Assembly (NCBI GenBank): GCA_017623215.1
Contig: JAGAPO010000086.1
Coordinates: 1-64,000 of the forward strand
DNA length: 64,000 nt
Direction: 5' to 3'
Source: Lachnospiraceae bacterium
GTDB taxonomy: Bacteria > Bacillota > Clostridia > Lachnospirales > Lachnospiraceae
Of the stretch, positions 44,054 through 52,494 are shown piece by piece (the first letter of the stretch is position 1; each line of letters starts with the position of its first letter). The notes below the pieces were generated by a model that was not told where the DNA came from, searched no databases, and saw only the letters and a program-made list of their open reading frames with translations. A program made the translations under genes and the position numbers.

Positions 44054-45396
44054 AACGAATTCTCACTCCTGTCCACATATCCGGTATCCACCCCTCCGCG
44101 GATGAATTCTTCCGTCGTCATCAGCGCGCCAAGCGCCTCCGCGGTTGTCGGAACCCCTTCTATCACAAGCTCATCGAGAGCTCCAAGCATCCGCATTCTT
44201 GCCGCCTCCCTGGTCTCACCCCAGGTCATAATCTTGGCAAGCATCGAGTCATAATAGGGAGAGATCCGACAGCCCGGATACAGCGCCGTGTCAATTCGCA
44301 CCCCATTTCCTCCGGGAAGGTGGAGCTCCTCAATCACTCCCGGAACCGGCCGGAAGCCGTTCTTAACATCCTCTGCGTTGATTCGGCATTCGAACGCATG
44401 TCCGGCGATCCGAATCTCCTCCTGGCGCTTAGAAAGCGGTCTGCCGTCTGCGATCCGAATCTGCTCCTGGATCAGATCCACCCCGGTTACAAGCTCTGTA
44501 ATTCCGTGCTCTACCTGAATCCGCGTATTCATTTCCATAAAATAATACTGCCCGTCAGGGGCAAGCAGGAATTCCACGGTTCCGGCTCCGGTATAACCGG
44601 CAGCCTTCGCAGCTCTTACCGCGCAGCTTCCCATTGCTTCGCGCATCTCTTCCGATATTCCGAACGCGGGAGCTTCTTCGATCAGCTTTTGATGTCTGCG
44701 CTGAACGGAGCAGTCGCGCTCACCAAGGTGAATCACCTGACCAAAGGTATCGCCCAGAATCTGTACCTCGATATGCCTTGCGCTGGATAAGTATTTTTCC
44801 AGATATAATTCACCGTTCCCGAATGCCTTTTCGGCTTCTGCGGCAGCGCTTTCATAGTTCGCAGCGAAATCCTCCGGTCCATAAGCGATGCGCATTCCCT
44901 TTCCTCCGCCTCCGGCACTTGCCTTGATCATAACCGGATAGCCGATGGCCTCTGCTTTCGCAAGCCCTTCCCGGACGTCCATAACCGCACCGTCAGAGCC
45001 GGGAATGATTGGGACCCCCGCCTGCTTCATGCATTCTCTGGCAGCCGCCTTATCCCCAAGCTTTGCAATGACTTCCGCAGACGGTCCGATGAAGATAAGC
45101 CCGCATTTGGAACAGAGACTGGAAAAACGACTGTTCTCCGAGAGGAATCCGAAGCCCGGATGAATCGCATCCGCCCCGGAAGCAATCGCCGCGCTCAGGA
45201 TTCGATCCATGCGAAGATAACTCTCCTTCGCGGGCGCAGCGCCGATGCAGATCGCTTCGTCCGCAAGCATGACCGGAAGCGTCTCCCTGTCCGCTTCCGA
45301 ATATACGACGACCGACGCAATTCCAAGCTCCCGTAAGGCTCTGATAATCCGAAGCGCAATCTCGCCCCGATTTGCAATTAATATCTTCTTAATCAT
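44050..45396 (-). CDS. accC: Biotin carboxylase AccC
   Basis: A 448-residue ATP-grasp enzyme that carboxylates biotin on AccB. N-terminal KILIANRGEIALRIIRA, the Gly-rich ATP loop KASAGGGGKGMRIAY, and the catalytic RDCSVQRRHQK, EMNTRIQVEHGITE sequences are intact. The ATG follows GGAG inside a copy of the intergenic element. Translationally coupled to accDA downstream. Confidence 0.97.
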   Translation of the reverse strand: MIKKILIANRGEIALRIIRALRELGIASVVVYSEADRETLPVMLADEAICIGAAPAKESYLRMDRILSAAIASGADAIHPGFGFLSENSRFSSLCSKCGLIFIGPSAEVIAKLGDKAAARECMKQAGVPIIPGSDGAVMDVREGLAKAEAIGYPVMIKASAGGGGKGMRIAYGPEDFAANYESAAAEAEKAFGNGELYLEKYLSSARHIEVQILGDTFGQVIHLGERDCSVQRRHQKLIEEAPAFGISEEMREAMGSCAVRAAKAAGYTGAGTVEFLLAPDGQYYFMEMNTRIQVEHGITELVTGVDLIQEQIRIADGRPLSKRQEEIRIAGHAFECRINAEDVKNGFRPVPGVIEELHLPGGNGVRIDTALYPGCRISPYYDSMLAKIMTWGETREAARMRMLGALDELVIEGVPTTAEALGALMTTEEFIRGGVDTGYVDRSENSL

Positions 45397-45400
45397 AAAA

Positions 45401-45448
45401 CTCCATTTCTGCAGGCAATCCGCAAATCCCGGCCGTCAGCACACGTTT
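45401..45448 (-). repeat. GGAATGGAG intergenic element, copy B (before accC)
   Basis: Minus strand: ACGTGTGCTGAC, GGCCGGGATTTGCGGAT and GCCTGCAGAAATGGAG. It fills most of the 65-bp gap between fabZ and accC and carries the accC ribosome binding site. Confidence 0.6.
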
Positions 45449-45461
45449 GCTGATTTGCTGT

Positions 45462-45893
45462 TTACTGCACCATAAAGGTCAGCTCCGCCTGCGCATATAT
45501 CTTCTCCGGTTTAACTGCATCCACGACCTTTGCCGCAGCAACTCCAACCGGCCCTTTTCTCCTTATCAGTTCTACCTCAATGCGAAGCACATCTCCCGGC
45601 ACAATCTTGTTGCGGAATCTGGCTTTATCAATTCCGCCAAAATACGCATTCTTTCCCTTATGCTCGGGAACGGACAGACAAAGCACCGCTCCAACCTGCC
45701 CCATCGCCTCTAATACCAGCACCCCAGGCATAACCGGCTCCTCCGGAAAATGCCCGTTAAAATACGCCTCCCCGTAAGAGACACATTTCCGGCCGACCGC
45801 CCGGGTTCCCGGAACCAGCTCTTCAATCCGGTCAATCATTAAAAACGGCGAGCGCTGCGGAATGATGTCCTTAATCTCCTGTATTGTAAGCAT
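45462..45893 (-). CDS. fabZ: 3-hydroxyacyl-ACP dehydratase FabZ
   Basis: A 143-residue hotdog-fold enzyme that removes water in the elongation cycle. Catalytic His48 (GHFPEEPVMPGV) and Glu62 (LEAMGQ). There is no FabA/FabM-like isomerase in the operon, so this gene does not explain unsaturated chain formation by itself. GGAAAGG precedes the ATG 20 bp after accB. Confidence 0.96.
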   Translation of the reverse strand: MLTIQEIKDIIPQRSPFLMIDRIEELVPGTRAVGRKCVSYGEAYFNGHFPEEPVMPGVLVLEAMGQVGAVLCLSVPEHKGKNAYFGGIDKARFRNKIVPGDVLRIEVELIRRKGPVGVAAAKVVDAVKPEKIYAQAELTFMVQ

Positions 45894-45913
45894 ATAGATT
45901 CCTGCCTTTCCTT

Positions 45914-46390
45914 TTATCTCATTTGAAACAAGGGCTGCCCATACTCGACCAAATCCCCATTCTCAACGAGAATCTTCTCGATTACGCCGTCCTTTGTGGC
46001 TTTGATTTCATTCATCAGCTTCATTGCCTCAACAATTCCGACCGTCTGTCCCGCTTTCACCGCATCTCCCTCATGTACAAAGGGGTCACCATTCTCGGTG
46101 CCCGAGGCGTAGAAGGTACCCACCATGTTGGAATTAATGGTTTCCGCAGATGGTTCCGACTCACAGGACGGACAAGATGTGTGCGATTCCGGAGGAACCT
46201 CCGGAACTGCTGCGGTCTGAACGGACACCGGATTCTCCTGCTCCGTCCGGTCCTTTCTGACCTCGTTCCAAACACCTGCTGTCATCGAAAGGGTATTTGT
46301 CCCCTCCGTTAAAGAGAAGGACGTAAGGGAAGAATCTGAGACAACCCGAATCAGAGAAAGAATATTGTCAAACGTTAACAGTGTTTCCAT
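45914..46390 (-). CDS. accB: Biotin carboxyl carrier protein AccB
   Basis: A 158-residue carrier. N-terminal helical region, a low-complexity Pro/Ser/Glu linker (about 60-90) and the biotinyl domain with the biotinylation motif VEAMKLMNEI (Lys124). ATG 46390 has GGAG eight bases upstream; a further 11 codons upstream overlap the fabF stop region and are not supported. Confidence 0.95.
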   Translation of the reverse strand: METLLTFDNILSLIRVVSDSSLTSFSLTEGTNTLSMTAGVWNEVRKDRTEQENPVSVQTAAVPEVPPESHTSCPSCESEPSAETINSNMVGTFYASGTENGDPFVHEGDAVKAGQTVGIVEAMKLMNEIKATKDGVIEKILVENGDLVEYGQPLFQMR

Positions 46391-46403
46391 GTTCTGACTC
46401 CTT

Positions 46404-47645
46404 TCAGCCCGTATATTTTGCAATTAAAAGACTGCCGTTATGTCCGCCGAAGCCAAGCGAATTGCTGATCGCATATCGTACAGGCTTCTTTGTCTCGGCT
46501 TCCTTTGTATAATTCAGATCCAGTTCCTCGTCCGGGATCTGATATCCGGCTGTCCTGTGGATGTAGTCTTCCCGGACGGATTTTACGCATACGATGCATT
46601 CCACCGCGCCGGCGGCTCCGAGCATATGGCCGGTCATGGATTTGGTGGAATTCACATTCAGCCGATACGCATGTTCTCCAAACGCTGCCTTGATTGCTCT
46701 GGTCTCGTACAAATCATTATGATGCGTTCCGGTTCCGTGTGCGTTGATGTAGTCTACATCCTCCGGACGGATTCCGGCTTCCTTTACTGCAAGCAGCATT
46801 GCTCTGGCAGCACCTTCCCCATCCGGCGCAGGCGACGTGATATGATAGGCGTCACAGGTTGAGCCATATCCGGCAAGCTCCGCAAGGATCCGGGCGCCGC
46901 GCGCCTTTGCATGCTCAAAGGATTCCAGCACCAGCACGCCGGCGCCCTCTCCCATAACAAAGCCGCCCCGCTCTTTATCGAACGGAATCGAGGCACGAAG
47001 CGGATCCGTGGATTCATTCAGCGCCGTCAGCGCACCAAAGCCCGCAATTCCAATCGGTGTGATCGCGGCTTCACAGCCTCCTGCGATCATGACGTCGGCC
47101 TCGCCGCACTGAATCGCGCGCATGGCGTCTCCGATCGAGTGCGTTCCGGTCGCGCAGGCGGTTACAACATTTGTGCATTTCCCTTTAAGCCCAAAGGCAA
47201 TCGCCACATTTCCTGCCGCCATATTGGATATCATGAGCGGGACCAGCAGTGGATTCACGCGTCCGGCTCCCCTGGAATCCAAAATCTGACAGTTCTTTTC
47301 CACAACCTGAAGGCTTCCGATACCGGAACCGACCGATACGCCGATTCGCGTAACATCTTCTGTGCCAAGATCCAGACCGGAATTCTCAATCGCCTGCTTT
47401 GCAGCCGCGACCGCATACTGGCTGAAGAGCTCCATGCGCCTTGCCGATTTGGCATCCATATAGTCGGCTGCGCGAAAATCCTTCACCTCCGCGTCCAGCT
47501 TCCACTTGATATCCGAAGTATCGAACCGGGTATTTTCTCCGATTCCAACGGTTCCGGCCTTAATATTCTCCCAGAATATATCCATACTGTTCCCAATCGG
47601 TGAAATTACCCCCATACCGGTCACAGCAACTCTGATTTTCTCCAA
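46404..47645 (-). CDS. fabF: 3-oxoacyl-ACP synthase II FabF
   Basis: A 413-residue condensing enzyme for chain elongation. Catalytic triad: Cys164 (TACATGTHS), His in NAHGTGTHHND and His in STKSMTGHMLGAAGA. No FabH gene accompanies it, so the initiating condensation is encoded elsewhere or done by another enzyme (inference). It lies 36 bp after fabG. Confidence 0.96.
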   Translation of the reverse strand: MEKIRVAVTGMGVISPIGNSMDIFWENIKAGTVGIGENTRFDTSDIKWKLDAEVKDFRAADYMDAKSARRMELFSQYAVAAAKQAIENSGLDLGTEDVTRIGVSVGSGIGSLQVVEKNCQILDSRGAGRVNPLLVPLMISNMAAGNVAIAFGLKGKCTNVVTACATGTHSIGDAMRAIQCGEADVMIAGGCEAAITPIGIAGFGALTALNESTDPLRASIPFDKERGGFVMGEGAGVLVLESFEHAKARGARILAELAGYGSTCDAYHITSPAPDGEGAARAMLLAVKEAGIRPEDVDYINAHGTGTHHNDLYETRAIKAAFGEHAYRLNVNSTKSMTGHMLGAAGAVECIVCVKSVREDYIHRTAGYQIPDEELDLNYTKEAETKKPVRYAISNSLGFGGHNGSLLIAKYTG

Positions 47646-47681
47646 AATAAGTCCTCCCTTCTTTTCACGCTAACCAACGCA

Positions 47682-48431
47682 TCACGCTAATCCTCCATTC
47701 ACTCCGATTACCTGTCCGGTCACATAGCCCGCGTAATCAGAGGCAAGATAGGCTGCCGCGTGCGCGATATCCTCAGGCGAACCAAACCGCTTCAGAGGAA
47801 TTGTCTTTACCGCTTCCTCACGAATCTTCTCGCTTAAGACATCCGTCATATCGGTTGCGATATACCCGGGCGCTATTGCGTTGACCGTAATTCCGCGGGA
47901 GGCAAGCTCCTTTGCCGCGGATTTGGTCAGGCCGATAAGCCCGGCCTTTGCCGCGCAATAATTGGCCTGGCCCGCATTTCCTACCACGCCGCAGATCGAG
48001 GAAATATTGATAATCCGTCCGCTTCTTTGACGAATCATGTATTTGGAGGCTTCCTTTAAGCACAGGAACGCACCTTTTAAGTTTACCGAAAGCACCCGGT
48101 CGAATTCCTCCTCCGTCATGCGAAGCAGCAGATTATCCCTTGTAATTCCGGCATTATTGACCAGAATGTCAATCTGTCCCATCGTATGTACCGTCTCTGT
48201 TATTAGGCGCTGTACCTCTTCTGCGTTCGATACATCCGCTTTGCAAAGCGCCGCGTGTCCGCCAAGCGCCTCAATCTCCTGTACCGTCTCTTTTGCGCGT
48301 TCCTCCGAACCGCTGTAATTTATCATGACCGACGCGCCGCATCCGGCGAATGTAAGCGCGATAGCCCGCCCGATCCCGCGGGACGCACCGGTTATCAAAG
48401 CGGTCTTACCCGCTAATAATTGATTGCTCAT
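47682..48431 (-). CDS. fabG: 3-oxoacyl-ACP reductase FabG
   Basis: A 249-residue short-chain dehydrogenase that reduces the beta-keto group with NADPH. Cofactor motif TGASRGIG near residue 15; catalytic Ser in ISSICG, Tyr and Lys in ANYCAAKAG. ATG 48431 has GGGAG upstream; an earlier in-frame start adds eight residues without a ribosome binding site. Confidence 0.96.
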   Translation of the reverse strand: MSNQLLAGKTALITGASRGIGRAIALTFAGCGASVMINYSGSEERAKETVQEIEALGGHAALCKADVSNAEEVQRLITETVHTMGQIDILVNNAGITRDNLLLRMTEEEFDRVLSVNLKGAFLCLKEASKYMIRQRSGRIINISSICGVVGNAGQANYCAAKAGLIGLTKSAAKELASRGITVNAIAPGYIATDMTDVLSEKIREEAVKTIPLKRFGSPEDIAHAAAYLASDYAGYVTGQVIGVNGGLA

Positions 48432-48470
48432 ATCCGTCTCCCTTTCTGACGCCATTTTCTGCTGCCCGAT

Positions 48471-49466
48471 TCAAGCCTTCCGATCGGCCAGCAATTGCAC
48501 AGCGGCATCCACTTCCTCCGGCGTCTCTACGTGGTACACCGGTATAGAACGGTCAATCTGGCGCAAAAAGCCCGCAAGAGTCCTGCCCGGACCAATCTCA
48601 AGAAAAATCTCCGCGCCGTCCCGTATCATCTTTTCAATTGTCTGCTGCCATTTCACCGGTGAATCAATCTGTTCTCCAAGAATCCGCCGAATATCGGAGT
48701 CCGCCGTTACGTATTCGGCTGTCAGATTTGCAAGATAGGGAATCTTCGGCACCTGAACCGGGACTTCCTGTAAATAGTGATAAAAGGATTCTCCCGCCTG
48801 CTTTAAGAAGGGAGAATGGAATGCTCCGCTTACCTTTAACGGAACCGCCCGCTTGGCTCCCGCCCCGATAAGCCGCTCGGAAGCCGCCGACACGGCTTCT
48901 TTTGATCCGGATATTACAATCTGGCCCGGGCAGTTATAATTCGCCGGGTATACACCGGCTAAAATCGGCGCATGCTCTGAGCTCTCCGCAGTCATGCTCT
49001 GGCATGTGCCCTTTGTCATCTCTTCCGTTACCTCCCGGCATACGCTTTCCACAATCTCCGCCGGAAGTCCCAGAATCGCAGCCATCGCACCGTTTCCCTG
49101 TTCCGCTTCCGCCATTAATAATCCGCGCTTTCGAACCGCCTTGATCAAATCAGGGAATTCCATCACGCCGCAAGCAAGCATAGCCGTATACTCACCAAGA
49201 CTTAATCCCGCGCACATATCCGGCTTAAGGCCGGCCTGCGCCAGATTGTTCAAGATTGCGGCCTGTGCGGTAATGAGCGCCGGCTGCGTATATTCCGTCT
49301 GATTCAAACGTTCCGGGTCCTCGAAAATAATTCTTCGCATGTCGATTCCAAGCAGCCCGCTCGCTTCTTCGAGCAGTTCGGCTCCGATTCCCCGGCTCAG
49401 AAGCTCTCCCGCCATTCCGGCATACTGAGCGCCCTGCCCCGGAAATAGATATGCAAGTTTACTCAA
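48471..49466 (-). CDS. fabD: Malonyl-CoA-ACP transacylase FabD
   Basis: A 331-residue acyltransferase that loads malonate onto ACP. N-terminal LAYLFPGQGAQYAGMAGEL, nucleophile Ser in AGLSLGEYTAM, active-site His in VSGAFHSPFL. Slightly longer than the usual 310 because of a loop near 150-170. Overlaps the end of fabK by 8 bp. Confidence 0.95.
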   Translation of the reverse strand: MSKLAYLFPGQGAQYAGMAGELLSRGIGAELLEEASGLLGIDMRRIIFEDPERLNQTEYTQPALITAQAAILNNLAQAGLKPDMCAGLSLGEYTAMLACGVMEFPDLIKAVRKRGLLMAEAEQGNGAMAAILGLPAEIVESVCREVTEEMTKGTCQSMTAESSEHAPILAGVYPANYNCPGQIVISGSKEAVSAASERLIGAGAKRAVPLKVSGAFHSPFLKQAGESFYHYLQEVPVQVPKIPYLANLTAEYVTADSDIRRILGEQIDSPVKWQQTIEKMIRDGAEIFLEIGPGRTLAGFLRQIDRSIPVYHVETPEEVDAAVQLLADRKA

Positions 49467-50400
49467 TCCAACATCCTCCCTTTTTCAGGCATTCTTCCGC
49501 CTGCGCTGTCATCTGTTCCAAAATCTGCGCACATGTCAGTCTTTCCTTTACAAGCCCTGCAATCTGCCCGGCCATTACCGTTCCGTTCGTAACATCGCCG
49601 TCTACCACAGCGGCACGTAAGGCGCCAAGTGTCAGCGGTTCCAGCTCTTCAAAGCTTTTTCCTTCCTTTTCCAGCTTTCCGTATTCGCGGGTCATCGAGT
49701 TGCGAAGGGAACGAACCGGATGTCCGTGGGAACGTCCCGTAACCACCGAATCAATATCCCTTGCCGCAAGCACGCGCTCTTTATACTGCTCATGTACCAC
49801 GCATTCCTCTGCGGTCAAAAATCTTGTTCCAATCTGAATTCCCTGCGCGCCGAGCATCATTGCTGCCGCAAAGCCTCTGCCGTCCGCGATTCCGCCCGCT
49901 GCGATAACAGGGATGGAGACCGCGTCACAGACCTGCGGAACAAGCGCCATCGTTGTAAGTTCTCCAATATGGCCGCCGGATTCGCAGCCCTCTGCAATCA
50001 CCGCATCCGCGCCGCACCGCTCCATTCGCTTTGCAAGTGCCGTGGAGGCAATGACCGGAATTACCTTAATTCCTGCCGAATGGAACTTCTCAATATATCC
50101 CTCCGGGCTTCCGGCACCCGTTGTAACGACTGCCGGTCTATACTGTACCGCCAGCTCCACAATCTCGGACACATAAGGGCTTAACAGCATAATATTCAGC
50201 CCGAACGGCGCGTCCGTATTCTTTTTCAGCTCCCAAAGCTCCTTTTCTACCACCGAAGCCGGCGCACCGCCCGCTCCGATAATTCCAAGGCCGCCCGCCT
50301 TCGATACCGCGCCGGCGAGGCTGTGTTCCGCAACCCATGCCATTCCGCCCTGAAAGATCGGATAGCGGATCGAAAGCATCTCGGTCAATCTCGTCTTCAT
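49459..50400 (-). CDS. fabK: Enoyl-ACP reductase FabK
   Basis: A 313-residue flavin TIM barrel reductase, the enzyme used in place of FabI by many Firmicutes. Conserved IRYPIFQGGMAWVAEHSLA, the flavin/cofactor segment EGCESGGHIGELTTM, AAGGIADGRGFAAAM and GTRFLTAEECVVHE. Overlaps acpP stop by ATGA and fabD by 8 bp, so a tightly coupled operon. Confidence 0.95.
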   Translation of the reverse strand: MKTRLTEMLSIRYPIFQGGMAWVAEHSLAGAVSKAGGLGIIGAGGAPASVVEKELWELKKNTDAPFGLNIMLLSPYVSEIVELAVQYRPAVVTTGAGSPEGYIEKFHSAGIKVIPVIASTALAKRMERCGADAVIAEGCESGGHIGELTTMALVPQVCDAVSIPVIAAGGIADGRGFAAAMMLGAQGIQIGTRFLTAEECVVHEQYKERVLAARDIDSVVTGRSHGHPVRSLRNSMTREYGKLEKEGKSFEELEPLTLGALRAAVVDGDVTNGTVMAGQIAGLVKERLTCAQILEQMTAQAEECLKKGGCWIE

Positions 50401-50633
50401 GCCTTTGTAATCCCTCTTCCTTCCAGATACTGAATCAATTCCTTTATATTGGTTACATCATTTAATTCCTCGCCCGGAATTGTGATCTGGAATTCATCCT
50501 CCAGGGCCATAATAATCGAAAATAAATCCAGGGAATCCGCTCCCAGATCGTCCTTTAAGGAGGACTCCTCCGTAATCGCTGTCTCCTCCAGTCCAAGCTG
50601 CTCCGCAACAATCTTTCTAATCGTCTCAAACAT
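50397..50633 (-). CDS. acpP: Acyl carrier protein
   Basis: A 78-residue carrier. Ser34 in DDLGADSLDLFSI takes the phosphopantetheine arm. Starts 12 bp after the small membrane protein gene and overlaps fabK. Its position after a sigma factor gene, rather than after plsX as in Bacillus, is unusual. Confidence 0.95.
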   Translation of the reverse strand: MFETIRKIVAEQLGLEETAITEESSLKDDLGADSLDLFSIIMALEDEFQITIPGEELNDVTNIKELIQYLEGRGITKA

Positions 50634-50645
50634 AATCGTCTCTCC

Positions 50646-50891
50646 TTATTTTACTCTGATATTTTTCAAAATCTTGTGGGCATAAATAACCGCTCCAAAT
50701 ACGAACGCCAGCCCGACTGCAATTCCAGATACCGCCTTTACTGCCGGATCCATGCCCTTTCGAAATACCGCCACCGAATAAGCGCAGGTTCGTTCCTCCG
50801 GAAGCAGATCCCGCTCAATCTTAACGCCTTCCAGCAAATCCAATGCAATTCCCCCAATCAGATCGATCAGGGTTCGGTCATCCAGTTTCAT
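50646..50891 (-). CDS. Small membrane protein between the sigma factor and acpP (81 aa)
   Basis: An 81-residue protein: a cytoplasmic N-terminal part of about 50 residues (DDRTLIDLIGGIALDLLEG), and one membrane span (about 57-76: VSGIAVGLAFVFGAVIYAH). The ATG at 50889-50891 has GGAG seven bases upstream and lies 4 bp after the sigma factor stop; an alternative ATG at 50909 lies inside that gene. The position next to an ECF-like sigma factor invites the idea of a minimal anti-sigma factor, but no anti-sigma domain is recognisable. Function unknown. Confidence 0.72.
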   Translation of the reverse strand: MKLDDRTLIDLIGGIALDLLEGVKIERDLLPEERTCAYSVAVFRKGMDPAVKAVSGIAVGLAFVFGAVIYAHKILKNIRVK

Positions 50892-50895
50892 CCGA

Positions 50896-51450
50896 TCACT
50901 CCTTTTCATATTCGCGCTTCATTCTGACGCGAAGCCTGGAAAGTCTCGTATCCACGGCGGACTCCTTCATCCCCATGGCTCCCGCGATTTCCTTTGTCGG
51001 CTGCAGATAAAAGTATCTGCGGATTACCAGTTCCCGATCCTTGCTGTCAAGGCCTCTGATAATACAGCTTAACCGGTCGTAATCCTCCTGCTTGAGGATC
51101 TGCGCTTCCACATTCCTGCTGTGATCCACATAATCCTTCGCAATTTCACTCAAATCATCCGGAATCTCTTTTTCCTCTCTCCGGCTGATATCCCGAAGTC
51201 TTGTCAAGGCGGTATTTCTTGCAATTACCTTCAGGTAGGTCTTTAAGGAGGCTTTGCTGATGTCGAATTCGCCGACGGATTTCCAGATCTTCAGATAGGT
51301 GTCATTCAGGCACTCCTCGATATCCTGGTGTCTCCCGCCGAGAATTCCCAGCATAATATGCACAAACAATTTCTCATATTTCACCGCAATCTCTGCCATG
51401 CCGGCTTCCCGGTCACAGATCAGCAGTGCAAGCAGTTCCTCGTCTGTCAT
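50896..51450 (-). CDS. Sigma-70 family (ECF-like) RNA polymerase sigma factor
   Basis: A 184-residue sigma factor with regions 2 (IEECLNDTYLKIWKSVGEF, near 58-78) and 4 (STKEIAGAMGMKESAVDTRLSR-like, near 150-175), no region 1 or 3, so group IV/ECF-like. ATG 51448-51450 after AGGAGG. It is the first gene of the fatty-acid operon. Just upstream is a TGTAAG/TATAAG element pair that could be its own promoter (51479-51508). Its regulon is unknown; autoregulation and control of lipid synthesis are inference. Confidence 0.85.
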   Translation of the reverse strand: MTDEELLALLICDREAGMAEIAVKYEKLFVHIMLGILGGRHQDIEECLNDTYLKIWKSVGEFDISKASLKTYLKVIARNTALTRLRDISRREEKEIPDDLSEIAKDYVDHSRNVEAQILKQEDYDRLSCIIRGLDSKDRELVIRRYFYLQPTKEIAGAMGMKESAVDTRLSRLRVRMKREYEKE

Positions 51451-51478
51451 TGTCTCCTCCTTTCTGCTTACCTGTATA

Positions 51479-51508
51479 CTTATACTCCTCGGAATGAATA
51501 ATCTTACA
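51479..51508 (-). promoter_or_regulatory. Possible promoter of the sigma factor/fatty-acid operon
   Basis: Minus strand TGTAAG (51503-51508), 18-bp spacer, TATAAG (51479-51484), 28 bp before the ATG. Weak by sigma-A standards; an ECF-type promoter cannot be excluded. Confidence 0.35.
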
Positions 51509-51518
51509 GCTATTTTGA

Positions 51519-51560
51519 GAAAAAAATAAAAAAAGAAAGAATTCTGCAAAGCGGAATTCT
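51519..51560 (-). terminator. Terminator between rpmF and the sigma factor gene
   Basis: A 7-bp stem, AGAATTC / GAATTCT (51538-51544 with 51554-51560), followed on the minus strand by a run rich in T. It isolates the fatty-acid operon from the rpmF transcript. Confidence 0.6.
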
Positions 51561-51602
51561 CGCGCCAAACCTTGCCGCATCGCCGAAATTCTTACCGTGA
51601 AA

Positions 51603-51636
51603 CAAAAAAATGGGCACGCCACTCCTGACGCACCCA
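51603..51636 (-). terminator. Terminator after rpmF
   Basis: Minus strand stem TGGGTGCG with CGTGCCCA (8 bp including two wobbles), followed by TTTTTTT, about 18 bp past the rpmF stop. Confidence 0.6.
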
Positions 51637-51653
51637 TCTTCAACGTGAGACAA

Positions 51654-51839
51654 TTAAGCCTCCACTTTAATGATTTCTTTCTTATTATAAGAACCGCAAG
51701 CCTTGCATACACGGTGAGGCATCATTAATGCGCCACACTTGCTGCACTTTACCAGATTCGGAGCAGTCATCTTCCAGTGTGCTCTGTGACTGTCTCTTCT
51801 TGCCTTGGAATGTTTATTCTTCGGACAGATAGCTCCCAT
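51654..51839 (-). CDS. rpmF: 50S ribosomal protein L32
   Basis: A 61-residue zinc-ribbon protein, with CSKCGAL and CKACG Cys pairs and the basic start PKNKHSKARRDSHRAHWKM. This is the Cys-containing form of L32. Immediately downstream of the YceD gene (3 bp gap), as in most bacteria. Confidence 0.97.
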   Translation of the reverse strand: MGAICPKNKHSKARRDSHRAHWKMTAPNLVKCSKCGALMMPHRVCKACGSYNKKEIIKVEA

Positions 51840-51842
51840 TGA

Positions 51843-52370
51843 TTACACCTCCTTAAAGTTGTTAAATATATCCCGGATAACAGACATTCTTGGATCGGGT
51901 ACTGTGCGGTCACAGCCGCATTCGCCTTCATTCAGGTTAGCGCCGCATACCTTACAGATTCCTTTACAGTCCTCTTTGCACAGAACCTTCATTGGGAATC
52001 CAATCAAGATTTCGTCGTAGACGAGCAAGTCTACGTCTAAATCGTATCCGCTAATATAATTCGTTTCATCTAAATTCTCAGTACGCTCTTCTTCCGACTG
52101 AGCAAAATCCAGTTCCTTGTCCACCTTTATGGGAACAATAACCTCGACTTCCGACAGACATCTGTCACAGGGAGCTGCAAGAGAAACCTCAGCGGTGCCG
52201 TTCAGCAGCACCTTTCTGTTCCCCTGATTCGTTATCGTAAGATCGACAGAGCCTTTCTTACGGAACTCATATCTGACACCGTTCATCTCGAAACATGCAA
52301 GCTCAATCGGCGCCGTTATCTTTCGTACCGCATTCTTCTCATTCATAATCTCGGATAATAGAATCTTCAT
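51843..52370 (-). CDS. yceD: YceD/DUF177 family protein (YlbN)
   Basis: A 175-residue protein with the DUF177 signature: APCDRCLSEV and the C-terminal CKGICKVCGANLNEGECGC cysteine cluster. In plants and E. coli it acts in 23S rRNA accumulation and ribosome assembly; it is nearly always cotranscribed with rpmF, as here. Transcribed from the consensus promoter at 52443-52471. Confidence 0.94.
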   Translation of the reverse strand: MKILLSEIMNEKNAVRKITAPIELACFEMNGVRYEFRKKGSVDLTITNQGNRKVLLNGTAEVSLAAPCDRCLSEVEVIVPIKVDKELDFAQSEEERTENLDETNYISGYDLDVDLLVYDEILIGFPMKVLCKEDCKGICKVCGANLNEGECGCDRTVPDPRMSVIRDIFNNFKEV

Positions 52371-52442
52371 GGTAGTCTCCTAATCTTGCCAGTGGATACA
52401 AATCCGTGCGAAAGTAAGCGTCTAAAAATTCACACTCTTCAT

Positions 52443-52471
52443 ATTATAACCAGAAGGTGCGTATTTGTCAA
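52443..52471 (-). promoter_or_regulatory. Consensus promoter of yceD-rpmF
   Basis: Minus strand TTGACA (52466-52471), 17-bp spacer, TATAAT (52443-52448). It separates ackA from yceD. Confidence 0.8.
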
Positions 52472-52494
52472 CGATAAATTTAATAAATTTTTAA

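Noticed and set aside
46911..47603. A 230-codon rightward frame inside fabF.
   Set aside because: Antisense to the intact FabF, with no recognisable domain.
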